Assembly: GCA_022539475.1 (NCBI GenBank)
Contig: VCMS01000301.1
Span: forward strand, 33,122-97,121
Length of the DNA: 64,000 nt
Direction: 5' to 3'
Source: Gracilaria domingensis
Lineage: Eukaryota > Rhodophyta > Florideophyceae > Gracilariales > Gracilariaceae
Made by a program: the position numbers and the translations under genes. Of the stretch, positions 22,468 through 33,338 are shown one piece after another. Positions within the stretch are counted from its first letter, which is position 1. Every line of letters starts with the position of its first letter. Below the pieces are notes generated by a model, which did no database searches, was not told the DNA's origin, and saw only the letters and a program-made list of their open reading frames with translations.

Positions 22468-25290
22468 CTATCTGCCGTTCTTTCCTTTGACGACAGCACT
22501 CCTATCCGTCCTTCTCTTAGTGCCTCGCATCTTTGATCCCACAACCTACAACTCGACGATCGAGGTACAGAGCTCGGCACTACCTAGCCTTCTTACCAAA
22601 AAGCTCAGACAAGCCGGGTGTCGTAAGCGATCTTAGAGTGCCATCTTGTGCGACGTTGAAACAACTCTTAGAGTGAAATCGGAGTTTGTTCACCTGACAC
22701 GCGTACAGTTCTGTTCCCCTGTTGTGAGTTAGGTGCTGCGTCAATATGTGCTGTAGCCCAACATCATGTATCTTAGAAGGTCTGTTAAACGAGGTTAACA
22801 AGGAATAAGCATTTGCGTGTAACCCAATTCTCTGTAAGAAAGTGCTCCACAGCTGGTGCTCAAATTAGAGAGATCCAGATAAGAGCTTCCTAAGGAACGG
22901 CGGCCGTTCCGTTCCAAGCAATATACAGTAGTGTGCAAGTTTTGTCCAAATTCATAACAAAACAAGCAGTGGAAAGTCTCCATGAAAGGTTTTATGGGCA
23001 CTAGAGTACATAAAAATAGAAGAGTGTGTACGTGGAGATCAATAACACGTCCAGATGGAGGATTACACATCTACCTCTCAGTCCAATTTCAGCCCCAAAA
23101 TCCCACTGGTTTCGTCGCTACAGCTCATTCTTTATCGTGTTTTAGCTACTTCTCGGCAGCTCACACGTCCTCACACCCCGTGTGGAGCCCATCCACAGCA
23201 CCGTTCTCGGACATATTCACTGAGTAGATGCCAGCGCGTACTATCTCACAGCAGTAGCGATGGCCTGAAAACCTTAGGGTCTTTGGTACTTGCTAACCTA
23301 TGGGGTCAGATAGTTGCCAAGGGGTCTCTTGCTTTACCGCAGGATGAAGGCGCAGCTCGAGCAGCCTAGGTATCGGCCGCGAGGCGCCTCGACCTCAGCT
23401 GTGGTGCACTGTAACGCAGTAAACCACGTGTACTATCTACACTACCTATGGTACAAAAAAATACATAAAAATTAGAGAACCATTGGAGGGCAACCAAAGC
23501 ACACGTATTCCATGTCTTGGATCTCAAGACAGCACGACCAATGACAGACCACCAGGCGTCGAATCTAAGGCTCAATATACTACATACCTCCCCCTTTAGA
23601 CTTTTCCGTCTCGGGAAAGTCCCATTGAGATGTTCGATGTGGGCTCAGTTTCCGGACGACGTTGGCGGGCTGGAGATTAACGGGCATGAGAGAAAGAAAG
23701 GGCAGGTCTGGACCGGCATTGCAAGTCACCGATGTGTTTGAAAAATTGCAAGTTTTGACCTGAACTCCGATGGAAGATGTCCGCTACAGATCATATTGGC
23801 ACTGCGGATGTTCAAAAAAAAAGTTAAACAGCAAAAATAAATTTACCAAACTCATCGGGTGTACTAAGTTTCGACCTAGCTGCTCACAACAGTTTTGATA
23901 TATACCACTCTGTAAGTCTTCGTGCACGGGGATAATTGGACACCTACCACGTACTTTCCAGCGTAAACGTTGCGCAAAACGATTCATTTTGAAAGTCTTA
24001 ACATGTAACAAAATGTAAGCCTCGCTGTGGAGCAATAGATTTCCGCTTTCGGATGCATCTACTACATCTTGGTCACGGAATCATTGATATTGGATGCATT
24101 ATATACTACCTAAGATTTATGCTGCATTGTGACCAGAGTTTGCAATATTGAAATGATGCAGATAGCTTTTCGATGGCGAACAAAGAATATTCGAACAAAG
24201 ATTATTGATATAGATATTTTGAGAATAGGTTTCAGTAGACATATTTTTCAATTGTTGTGAAGCTCGTACAACATTTTCGGAACAGGAAAATTTTGACATG
24301 CGAAGTAATAGTTCTAGTACGATTTAACGAGTAAACGAAAGCTGCGAAAACATTTCCATAACAAGATGAATATTAATAACTCTAAATGTCTGAAGATAAA
24401 TATAGAAATACTAGTCGATACTATTAGGCCAATCCTTTTATGTTATTGAATGTTTAGGATGGAAACGTATCTAACCTTCATTCTCGATCGCCTTAAACTT
24501 TTAGAAATCGTGGCTTACATTCTTGTACACCTTAATTTTTTTAGCCTCATTCTTTCCACTGGGAGAGAATAAATTCTTAAAAATACCTGTACGAGGCCGA
24601 GTTTTCAAAGATATTTAACGTTGTTCTGCTGGTAAAACAACCTCCATCCGAGAACGTCACTAGTCGCTACACCAGGTTGTTTTATTTCTTTCCACTTGGA
24701 AAGAAGAAATTCTTAACAAAACGCATACGACAGCGAGTCCTGAAAGATTTGCAACGTTGCACTCCAGGTAAGACAACATGTATCCGAGGTTGCACTTAAT
24801 CGCTGGGCTTTAGTCTATACTACAAACGATAGAACCCCCTGGATTTGCGGATCGTCTGTGTTCTGCAAAGTGGAATATAGTCTGTTCGCTTTGGAAACTA
24901 AGCTAGTTTTGGGTCTATTTGGGGCGCGCGAGGGGGTAGCAGAGGCTGGCACTCAAAAAATCAAGAAATTTTGGAATATTAAATTCCATCTCGCGCAGTT
25001 TAGTTCTTGGGTGCCCTAGTTTTTGTAGAGGTTCTACTTCGCCGCACCACCCCATTCACTCTTTTCCGCGACCCTCTCTCAAAACTGCACTCGTGCTAGT
25101 TTGCGTTTCCATTTTCTCCCATGTTGCAATGCCAATCGCAACTCATCCCACCTCAATCATCCCATCACTTCTTCCCAGTCCACACCACCCCCGCTATTTA
25201 CCCATTTCTCGCCCATCACGCGTTCATTTTGTAGAAGTCAGGTGCACAACTCTCCCCCTTCTCGTATACCCGCCTCGCCCCAAAACGGCT
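22468..25290. other. Intergenic, increasingly AT-rich; no gene seen
   Basis: From about 23.75 to 25.05 kb the sequence is clearly more AT-rich than its neighbours and has no open frame of note. It contains the tandem repeat at 24541-24805, listed separately. Between 22.5 and 23.7 kb only short frames occur. Confidence 0.4.
24541..24805. repeat. Two diverged tandem units of about 130 bp
   Basis: Units at about 24541-24675 and 24676-24805 share the same order of words: a TCTTTCCACTTGGAAAGAA-type hairpin, AAATTCTTAA, a middle part with CGAG, AAAGAT and AACGTTG, and a GGTAAAACAAC then ATCCGAG end. They are imperfect copies. A related AGGTTGTTTTACT word recurs near 28806. Confidence 0.5.
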
Positions 25291-26220
25291 TCAAATCCCT
25301 CCCATCCTTCTCTCCTCCTGTCCCCTCAGAATCCCCTTCGCAGTCCGCGCTACCTCCGCCGCACTCCTAAACCCAGTCACCACCGGAGCTCCCACTCCCT
25401 CCCGCGGCACCTCCTCCACCACCTTTTTCATCTCCTTACGCCTCTTCTTCAGACGGCTCTTCCCATCCCCAACCCCACCACCCTTTGTCTTCGGTGTCAC
25501 AGGAGACCCCTTCTGCACCGCCACCCTTCCCACACTTCCCTTCTCCGTCTTTCCCTCCACACCTCCTTTCACCGTCTCCTCTTCCACCAATCTTTGCCTT
25601 TTGCACAGCTTCTTCACCTCCTTCTCCAGCACGTCCAACCTCTCGTTCAGAACCCTATTCTCCTCCCGCAACTCTCCAACCTCCCTTCCCGCACACTCCA
25701 CTATCCCATACACATGATTTCTCATCTCCACTCCCAATACCGACAACGAATTCCGCAGGCTCGAAATCGCCTCAACCGAAACACCACTACCACCCCCACT
25801 CAGCACCACACCGCCCATTTCCGTTACAATCTCCACAATTCCATCGTCCAGTTGCTCCTTCATCACCAACCCCAACATCCCCACCCTCGCCTTCATCTCC
25901 CCCACAAACCGCATCTCCCTGTCACCCTCTCCGCCCCCAATCTCTATCTGGTCTCCAACCTCTAACTGACTCAGATGCACCGCACCCCTTCTCTCCATTG
26001 CGACCCCCTCCACCTCCAATTCTACCCCCTTCTCCACCTCATCACCATTCCCTCTCCTCGCCTCACACTTCTTTCCTTTATCAGCCACTTCCTTCTTCTG
26101 CGACATCCGACCAGCCGCCGTAATCACGTCCTCTTCCCGCTTTGGTGACGGCGTCTGCGGTACCTCCTCCCCCTCCAACAGCGCCAACAGCTCCTCATCC
26201 TTCACGTATCCGTTCGACAT
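25291..26220 (-). CDS. Coiled-coil protein, family unknown (310 codons)
   Basis: Intact from ATG 26220 (MSNGYVKDEELLALLEGEE). It is highly charged, Glu/Lys/Val/Gly-rich. A clear coiled coil of about 60 residues in the second half (REVGELREENRVLNERLDVL continuing with LEKEVKKL) has regular Leu/Val heptads. A strongly basic Lys/Arg tail (KSRLKKRRKEMKK) suggests nuclear location or nucleic-acid binding. The frame is open 30 codons further upstream, but the first residues there look non-coding. The tandem hairpins at 26457-26820 lie just upstream and may overlap its promoter. Host gene or element ORF cannot be told apart here. Confidence 0.55.
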   Translation of the reverse strand: MSNGYVKDEELLALLEGEEVPQTPSPKREEDVITAAGRMSQKKEVADKGKKCEARRGNGDEVEKGVELEVEGVAMERRGAVHLSQLEVGDQIEIGGGEGDREMRFVGEMKARVGMLGLVMKEQLDDGIVEIVTEMGGVVLSGGGSGVSVEAISSLRNSLSVLGVEMRNHVYGIVECAGREVGELREENRVLNERLDVLEKEVKKLCKRQRLVEEETVKGGVEGKTEKGSVGRVAVQKGSPVTPKTKGGGVGDGKSRLKKRRKEMKKVVEEVPREGVGAPVVTGFRSAAEVARTAKGILRGQEERRMGGI

Positions 26221-26456
26221 CTTCAGAAAAAGAAGTAGTAGTTGGATCGAAGTTTCCGCTGCGATACAGTGCAATCGAGCTAAACTGTGCTGTCCACCCC
26301 CACTGTCCAACCACACGGGCTATATCCAGCACCATGATTGTCCCTGTTTCCCTCATCCCATTTCCCGCCAAAACATCTACTGCACACCTCCGCACCTTCC
26401 ACTATTTAAGCGCCACCCCTCTGTCCCCTCTTCACATAGTCCCCACCCACCTCGCC

Positions 26457-26820
26457 TCGACCGGCGATATTTTTCTCTTCCACCATAACCTCACTCGATG
26501 GTTATAGCAAAACAGGAAGATATTGCCAGTGGAGGCAAGCTAGGGACTAGTGATTGTACTTAGAGTTGCTCACCCTCTGTCTCGACTGGGGGCATGTTCT
26601 TCTTCCGTCACATCCTTTGTGGGTTGTGACAAAAAAAGAATATGTCACCACTCGACACCGGATGGGTAACAATGGTAGCACGTAGAGTAGTTCATCCTCC
26701 CTCTCAGCGTCCACTGGGGATATATTTATGTTCTCTCACATCCTTTCCCGGTTGTGATACAAGAGAAATACATCTCCAATGGAGACGGAGAATATAGTCG
26801 TGATAACACGTAAAGGTAAC
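26457..26820. repeat. Three tandem units of about 124 bp, each a hairpin
   Basis: Units start near 26457, 26581 and 26705. Each has the order CGAC-GGCGATAT/GGGCATGT/GGGATATA, a CTCTTCC- or CTCTCAC-like word, a loop with GGTTATAG/GGTTGTGA, then the inverted partner and a TAGTAC/TAGAGTTG tail. In each unit the first half pairs with the second half. They sit upstream of the coiled-coil gene. Confidence 0.55.
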
Positions 26821-26853
26821 AATGTAATAAACAATAAATTTATGCTACTATCT

Positions 26854-27171
26854 CTAACCAACCTTTCGAAAACCAGCTATGACATGAGCTGGGTTACTCG
26901 AGCCAAAGATGGCAGATCCTGCAACTGAAATGTTTGCACCGGCCTTCACTACTCCTTTCACAGTACTCAGTCCAATACCCCATCCACCTGTATCCCTATT
27001 CTTGGGTACAACTCCCTTGCATGTCGCACCTTGTCAAGAACACCCTCCATAAACGCCTGTCCTCCAAACCCTGGCTCCACCGTCATCAACAATAACATGT
27101 CTACAACTCCTTCGTTCATAAGTGCTTCTACGACCTTTATAGACGTATTCGGGCGCAATCCAACTCCATCC
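26854..27171 (-). pseudogene. Ribulose-phosphate 3-epimerase C-terminal fragment
   Basis: RPE interconverts ribulose-5-P and xylulose-5-P in the pentose-phosphate and Calvin cycles. The fragment reads KDGVGLRPNTSIKVVEA, MTVEPGFGGQAF, then IGIQVDG, and after a one-base frame change GLSTVKGVVKAGANISVAGS and FGSSNPAHVI. These are the barrel strands 5 to 8 with the conserved PGFGGQ and VDGG motifs. The N-terminal half is missing (stop just upstream at about 27173). The frame break lies in the G run that should encode VDGG near 26985. A loss of one G would explain it. Confidence 0.8.
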
Positions 27172-27454
27172 TTTTAATTATGGCAATCCAAGTGAAGCTA
27201 TAGAACCCGTTCACGTCATTTATGAAGCCAAAATGGCTCCTTTCATCCTGTATTCAAGCTCCCCGTAACTCGTACTTTACAACTACTTTACAACTCAGGT
27301 TCGAAATCAGTTTCATTCATTGCACACTTTCTACTCTTCCACCTACCTTTCATAAACATCATCACACTTTGTGGCTTGTCGTCTCATACAAGCCCTATCA
27401 TTCATTCAGTACAATCACATATCATACATTTCGCTCACTTTCACAGAGTGAACC

Positions 27455-28501
27455 ATGTTCCCGTTCTGCGCTTCCCAACCGTTTTTACTTAAGTATCACT
27501 CTTTACCCCAGCAGTTCTCCGCCCCATCTTCCATTTCTATCGTCACACAAAACATTCGAACACTTGCAATGAACTCCCAGTGCGACATGCCTCCCACTCC
27601 GCCTCCGAGTCCCAGATACTCTGACGTCCCTCAGGTCTCATCTCCCGCCCGAAGGACTCGGGCCGTTATTGTTGGAAAGGGGCGTATAGGTACCATGCTG
27701 GCGAACGAAGAAGATACGGTCATTTCCGCACACGAATTCTGCAGCATGGCTGCTACCTCTCATCTTTCTGATGTACCGATACTAGTTTGTGGAAGAACGA
27801 ACACCCTGGAGACCGTAATTCAGGCTTGCCCTTATTCGCTCAGAGAGAATCTCGTTTTCTTCCAGAATGGAGACATCATACCATTGGTTTCGAAGCTCGG
27901 TGTGGACACATGTTCAAAAGTTGTCCTATACGTTGGTGTCCCCTCAAGAAACGCAGCTCCGCAGGATGGTGTCACTCCTCAAAGTCCGGATGGTCTCACT
28001 GTCGCAACAGGAAAGTGGGCCTCCAACGTTGCAGACAGGTTTAGGTCTATGGGTCTCACTTGCGGGGTTGTCGACGAAGACACATTTCTCGTAAGCTATT
28101 ATGAGAAGCTCGTGTGGCTATCAGCGTTCAACATCGTCGGGGCCTCAAGAGGTTTCATTCCTATGGACGTAGTCGCTACGGAGTGCAGTACGGTTGTGCT
28201 CACAATAATGAAAGAGCTGTTGAAGATAGTTTCGCTTAAGACAGGTACTACTTTCAACCTGGAAGAGACCGTTGGGCGACTTCTTGCATATGGGAAAACT
28301 CTCGTTGGCTTCCCTACTTCTTTCTCCGACTTTCAGTTTAGGAACGCGTACTTCTACGACTTTTCCCGCCAAGAAAGAAACATTGTAGGCGGTGACCCCG
28401 CTCCTTTTCATACAAACTACGTCAACGTTGTTAAGGAAAAGTTATCCCCCTCCCCATTCCCCAGCTTTGAGGTTAGAACACATGACTTTTCGGTGTTGTA
28501 A
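27455..28501 (+). CDS. Ketopantoate-reductase-like (ApbA/PanE family) protein
   Basis: Intact frame of 348 codons. After an N-terminal extension of about 65 residues, which might be a targeting peptide, comes AVIVGKGRIGTMLA, a GxGxxG dinucleotide-binding loop. Then come VCGRTN (the Arg that selects NADP in the family), FFQNGD (the NG turn) and YYEKLVWLSAFNIVGA (Lys at the position of the catalytic Lys of PanE). PanE reduces ketopantoate to pantoate for coenzyme A synthesis. Many eukaryotic relatives act on other 2-oxo acids, so the substrate is not certain. ATG 27569 is an alternative start. This is one of the few unbroken host-type genes in the window. Confidence 0.7.
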   Translation: MFPFCASQPFLLKYHSLPQQFSAPSSISIVTQNIRTLAMNSQCDMPPTPPPSPRYSDVPQVSSPARRTRAVIVGKGRIGTMLANEEDTVISAHEFCSMAATSHLSDVPILVCGRTNTLETVIQACPYSLRENLVFFQNGDIIPLVSKLGVDTCSKVVLYVGVPSRNAAPQDGVTPQSPDGLTVATGKWASNVADRFRSMGLTCGVVDEDTFLVSYYEKLVWLSAFNIVGASRGFIPMDVVATECSTVVLTIMKELLKIVSLKTGTTFNLEETVGRLLAYGKTLVGFPTSFSDFQFRNAYFYDFSRQERNIVGGDPAPFHTNYVNVVKEKLSPSPFPSFEVRTHDFSVL

Positions 28502-29096
28502 ACCTTTTAGAGATAGTTAAACATAAAAGTTACTTTATCGAAATGACCTGTTCCTATTACATTACTTATATTGTTCGTCCTTCTGTGGTTCAAATATGCC
28601 CTTTAAATCCTACATCCCTTATCACTAATACTTCGCTAAGATTTTGCTAGATAGAAAATGGTCATTCCATATCATTAAAGTGCACGATACTAGTAACGAA
28701 ACAAGTACAAAAATTGTGATATTTCTGAAGAACTAAGCGTTTGCATTACTTGGGGCACCCGTATAAAGTAAGGTAAACCTTTTATGGGTTTCAACCCGTA
28801 ATGGAGGTTGTTTTACTCTTCTTGATTTCTAGGCTCATGTTAAAGATATTTACAGTTTTCTTTACCCACTTGAACCCGTACATATAATTTATGACTAAAT
28901 CATCCTTTCTTTACTTCAAATCGATGCAAAAACTTCTCGTCGTAGTAACGTTTTAAAACAGTAGTACAATACCCGTATATGGTCGTTCTTAGACTCTTTT
29001 TATACTACGAAACACCTTGTGACCATCAATCACATCCTTCTCATTTGTATACCCACACCCATTTGCAAAACGAACCCTTTCGAAAGCTTTCAAAAC
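28502..29096. other. AT-rich intergenic stretch
   Basis: No open frame of note. A possible polyadenylation region follows the reductase gene (TTAAACATAAAAG near 28517). Confidence 0.3.
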
Positions 29097-29967
29097 ATGT
29101 ATAACTCAGAAGTTAGAGCTCAAGAAGTAACTCCTCACCAGCTGGCTAACGAAATATTCGAAAATGGCTACGCCGTGATTAGTGATGTTGACGGTACTCT
29201 GAAAAGAGCTGGGGAGAACATTCCTGCCGAAACAGTCAAATGCATGAAGTACATCAATACACGCGTTGGTTTCGGAATTGCTACTGGGCGAGATATAGAG
29301 GATGCCGAGAGTTTCATGGAGCACCTGGGTGGCTACACTTTTGGCATCTCTGGAAACCAAGGCGCACGGGTGAGATTATCTAATGGTACCGAAATTGATC
29401 AGGACCTTGACAGGGAAGGCTACGAAAGATGTGCAGCCGAACTTGAGAGACTTGCACTCTCCTTAATGAATCGCACGGACTTCACGAAGAGCGTCAAAAA
29501 GCAGTGGTGAGCACTAGAAAAGACAGTGGACTCCCTAACTTCACGTACAATGGACTGTCGAAGTGGAAAACAGAAGCTAACTCCGGTATTTCAAAAGTGT
29601 TGAAATCCTTTCCGAACCTGGTTGCGTACCCTCAAGATGAAAACTGTGACATAGGGGACATTCGTTTCACGAAAAATAGTGGGGCGCTAGCCTTGGTTGA
29701 AAACGACCCCCAGTTCGACACACATTTAATCGTTGCTTTCGGGAATGCTTCCAATGATGGTCCTCTATATGAAATGGCAACCTCGCAGTTCATGTGAAGG
29801 GAGACGACCCTCCACCAGCGGTAACATATCTTGTTGATGGGGTGGAGGACATGCATGAGACCATCAGAAGGGTGGCAGAACTGTACGGGTACAGAAAATG
29901 CAAGTGTCAATGGTTTAGAAATGCTCTTGGAATTTGTTTCAAGTGCTACGATGCCTTTAATACTTAG
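29097..29967 (+). pseudogene. Trehalose-phosphatase-like HAD pseudogene
   Basis: HAD-superfamily phosphatase resembling trehalose-6-phosphate phosphatase. ISDVDGTLKRAG keeps both catalytic Asp of motif I. GFGIATGRD is motif II, NFTYNGLSKW lies in the cap region, and AFGNASNDGPLYEM is motif IV. The frame changes near 29505 and near 29785, so the protein as it stands ends at the first stop (29508-29510). The last part (VHVKGDDPPP, then EDMHETIRRVAELYG) is in a third phase. It faces its paralogue tail to tail. Confidence 0.7.
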
Positions 29968-30019
29968 CTATGATATGAGATCTCAGTAATAAAAGTGTCG
30001 TATATATCTCAATACCCTT

Positions 30020-30898
30020 TTATGAATCATGGTGGTTTTTATCGTGCTGCTTTTCCTCGTAGCCGTACAACAGAGCCACCAACATAATTGTCGAATGTAC
30101 ATCCTCCACGCTTTCGAACAGGTTGTGTACTCCACCCGGGATACAATCTTCTTTGACGTGAACGCCGTACACGCCTACCTCATGCAAAGGCCCGTCGCTG
30201 AAAGCACTTCCGAACGTCACGACGTCATCCGTATCAATAAATCTCGGTTCATTATCCACAAGATTTTCTCCTCCGCTTCCTTTTGTGTATCGCTTGTCCA
30301 CAATTTCGCAACTTTTATCGCCGGGATAGATAACAAACGCATCCATCTTCTGCAACAGGTCCCCAATAGCAGAATCCACTTCTTCCTTCCACTGCCACAG
30401 TTTGTTGTACACGAAATTGGGAAGGCCACTATCACTTTTGGTCTCCACGAACCCCTTGTCATCATCATTCACAATACCATGCCTCCTATTCAAATCCCTT
30501 GCCAGGAACAGTAGTCCGTCAACAGTGTGGTCAAGGGTGTGATCATTGAATGCACCCTTAATTTCTCTCTCGTCAGAGAAACGCAGGAAAGCTCCATGAT
30601 TCGCCGAGACACCAAACTTATAGTCTCCGAGTCCTTCCATTTTCCCCTCCACGTCGCCCACATCACCCCCTGTGACAAGTCCGAAACCAACACGTTCGTC
30701 AATGAACTTCATACACTTCACAACTTCTTCTGGAATTGACTCTCCTTCTCTTCTCAACGTTCCATCAACGGAACTTAATATACCGTAACCATTGGCATAT
30801 ATGAACTTAGACAAGGTATTTGGTGAAATTTCCGCCAAGTCTCTCTGTTCCTCTGCCATTTTTCCTGATACAGTCACCATACTGCCACAAGTACGCAT
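30020..30898 (-). CDS. Trehalose-phosphatase-like protein lacking motif I Asp
   Basis: An intact 292-codon paralogue of the gene at 29097-29967, on the opposite strand. It has the order of the trehalose-phosphatase family: SSVDGTLRREG, GFGLVTGGD, VETKSDSGLPNFVYN, IYPGDKSCEI, KGSG, FGSAFSDGP, YGVHVKED. The first Asp of the DxDGT motif, the nucleophile that forms the phospho-enzyme, is Ser here, and the Arg of the GR motif II is Gly. It is therefore likely inactive as a phosphatase, though the frame is clean. It could be a regulatory or structural form, as seen for inactive trehalose-pathway domains. Confidence 0.65.
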   Translation of the reverse strand: MRTCGSMVTVSGKMAEEQRDLAEISPNTLSKFIYANGYGILSSVDGTLRREGESIPEEVVKCMKFIDERVGFGLVTGGDVGDVEGKMEGLGDYKFGVSANHGAFLRFSDEREIKGAFNDHTLDHTVDGLLFLARDLNRRHGIVNDDDKGFVETKSDSGLPNFVYNKLWQWKEEVDSAIGDLLQKMDAFVIYPGDKSCEIVDKRYTKGSGGENLVDNEPRFIDTDDVVTFGSAFSDGPLHEVGVYGVHVKEDCIPGGVHNLFESVEDVHSTIMLVALLYGYEEKQHDKNHHDS

Positions 30899-31223
30899 AG
30901 ACAGGAACTGTATAGACTTCTCAGTTTCATACTTTTCTTAAAAGCAACCTTAAGTGCAGTTTCAGAAATGTTTGGACGCTACATGTTCAATTGCGAATTG
31001 ACTGGTGCCACCAATGATGTTAACGATACCGAGCATTTGGCATGTTGCAATTAGAAGCAACTGGACCAAAGACGTTTGACATTTGTTCAATTACCAGCCT
31101 GCCGCACCTTTTCTATGTTCATATGTATAGCCTTGTAATAGTATACTACTCTTAATACTCGCAAGACACACATAGTTTACTAATCATCTCATTCTCATCC
31201 ACTTCGAGGCGCTCGCAGCCTCA
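30899..31223. other. No gene recognised
   Basis: Intergenic between the inactive phosphatase and the oxygenase-like gene. I see no repeat or motif. Confidence 0.3.
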
Positions 31224-33338
31224 TTATTGGCAAATCGTCATCACTACTACTCTCGAGCACTTCGGTTCTACCGGCGTCCGCTTCCACACCAATCTCCACG
31301 ACCACTTGGTCTTCGTCCATGTCAACCGCCCCACCCTCCTTATCGGACAACAGTTCATCCTCCGCCTCCTCCTCCTCGTCACCATTGACAAACGTGGGTC
31401 GGAAATCCCGTACCCGATGAACAGCATCAGGTAGTGCGTAGCCCTCTGGTACATGTACATGTGGTATCTAACCAGCAAATCCATAGACTCGGGCCTATCC
31501 ACCTTGTCCTTCCCACTTGCTCCAGCATGTGTCACATCACCACGGCCCACGAATACAGAGTACGGTGGGATGATTATCTTCTTCGCTGGATACACCTCCG
31601 ACATCACTCGCAACTGTTGGTTGTTCATCCCGACCAGTTGATGGCTTCCAGCGCTCACCCAGAGAGGAAAGCCCTCTTTCCCAGAGGCCATTACAAAGTA
31701 TCCGGGGTTGCCAGTATTCATTGTTTCCTTCGTAACCAGACCACTGAAGTCGGTGTGCAGCGTCTGGCGCTTGCACTTTCTCGTCGTCCCCAGAAATCGA
31801 CCACCAGTTTTCGGAGTGTACATCTTCAAGCTTCCCTTTCATTGTCCCATAGTCCCAAAGCCGCAGCAATTGTACCCATTCGAACATCAAGTAAAGCACG
31901 CGACCTTACAACCCACCTGAGCTCCTCATTATCCTCCGGCTTCTCCACCGTACCCCAACGTGTCGACATCACTCTCCCCTCAAATGGTCCATCGCTACCG
32001 TCCTTCCATCCTTCATCATCGTTAATTATTTGAACAAACGACTTCTGTTCCTCCCCTTTCCGTATATCGGCATCGCTCCATACTCATTCTCGAAGAAGTC
32101 ACCAACTTCCCCGACACATCTCCGAACTCCCGACTTCTTCCAACTCCTCCCATTTAGGGACACCATTATCCGCGCAAAACCATCAAGCACGCAATATCCA
32201 TTCTGCCTTAGCTCAGCTTGCATTCGGGCGAAGAACATTTGCCCAAATTCGTCATGCTCCTTCGCAGCAACCCACAGCACTCTTCATCATCCATACCTGT
32301 CGGTCGAGTACGGGGATACTGCATACCAAATGTCTCCGCCGTAGGCGATGTTCAGCCCTTGCAGCGTGCCAAAAGACAAGATGGTGTACATCTCTGAGAT
32401 TCGAGACACTTAGCAGCTCCGACCTATGTCCCTTCGGCAAGTGAATGACTCTGAGCCAGGGGTCCTTGTGCTCAATTACGTTCTTCCCTTGCCATTCCTG
32501 CGGTCTCAGCCTGGCATACCCGCACCATGATGGGTTCGGTGGGCCATCATATGGGTCACCTCGAACAGGTCCGTGCTCCTCATATTCCGGAAGAGCTGTA
32601 GGTAACTCGTCATCAAATGACCCCCACCTGTCTCTTGCTGATCGTCTGGCGCGGCATCTTTCTCGACGGTGACAATCTGTGGAACTGTCACAGAAAGAAG
32701 CTCATCGTCATCCACAAATGCAGAACTGCCTGCGTTCTCTGCATTCGCTCCCTCTCCAATGCCACGAACTGAACCTTCATCGACCTTCCTCTCAGCATAT
32801 GTTCATTTAGTTGAGACATCAGGTCATCCGGTGTCATGCTGTTCAGAGTAGATCTCATCTGTTGTGTGAAAGTCTTTCTCCGTTTCTTCCTCGGCGGAGC
32901 CCGCTGTTCTTATTCAGAGCTATCCAGAACTTCTATGGCACCTCGATTTCGGCCGTGCTCAATTTCCCTATGACTCACCTGCGCCCGTTCTCGTGCACTT
33001 CTTCGCGGCTCCCCTTCTTCACTGGCAGATGTTGCAGCAGCAGCAGCGGGAGTCCTCCTCTCCGTCACGGACTGCTTCACTGGTGCGGGGGGCGGAATTA
33101 CCTTGAGCATCGTCCGCAATCGATTCTGAACGGAAGTCGTGGCAGTTCTAATTGAGCTCGTCCTGCTCCGAACACGCGGCAATGTGTTGAAGTTCACAAC
33201 TTGTCCCAAAAGGAACTGATACACAGCTGCGTTGTTGTCTGGGTCTTCAACGTCATCTTCATTCGATGGGGCAGAAAGACTGACTTCGCGTTTCAGGAAC
33301 ACTTCCATGGACTCTTCCTCGTTCAGTTCATTCCTCAC
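31224..33338 (-). pseudogene. 2-oxoglutarate/Fe(II) oxygenase-like gene, frame-broken
   Basis: Read leftward. A low-complexity basic N-terminal part (33338-32910) comes first. An uncharacterised segment with NPSWCGYARLRPQEWQG follows (about 32540), then ELRQNGYCVLDGFA (32150-32200, like the entry strand of these oxygenases). Next is RQTLHTDFSG (31765, the HxD iron ligands), then PPYSVFVGRGDVTHAGASG and LLVRYHMYM (distal His and the 2-oxoglutarate-binding Arg about 20 residues on). The double-stranded beta-helix is thus complete in order. Frames change near 32400, 32280, 32050 and 31835. The subfamily is not clear: PHYH-like or TET/JBP-like are both possible. The acidic tail (31380-31224) is Asp/Glu-rich. 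Confidence 0.55.

Noticed and set aside
25093-26123. Pro/Ser/His-rich plus-strand ORFs of 212-290 codons
   Set aside because: They are the antisense shadow of the Glu/Lys/Val-rich coiled-coil ORF on the minus strand, which has better amino-acid composition.
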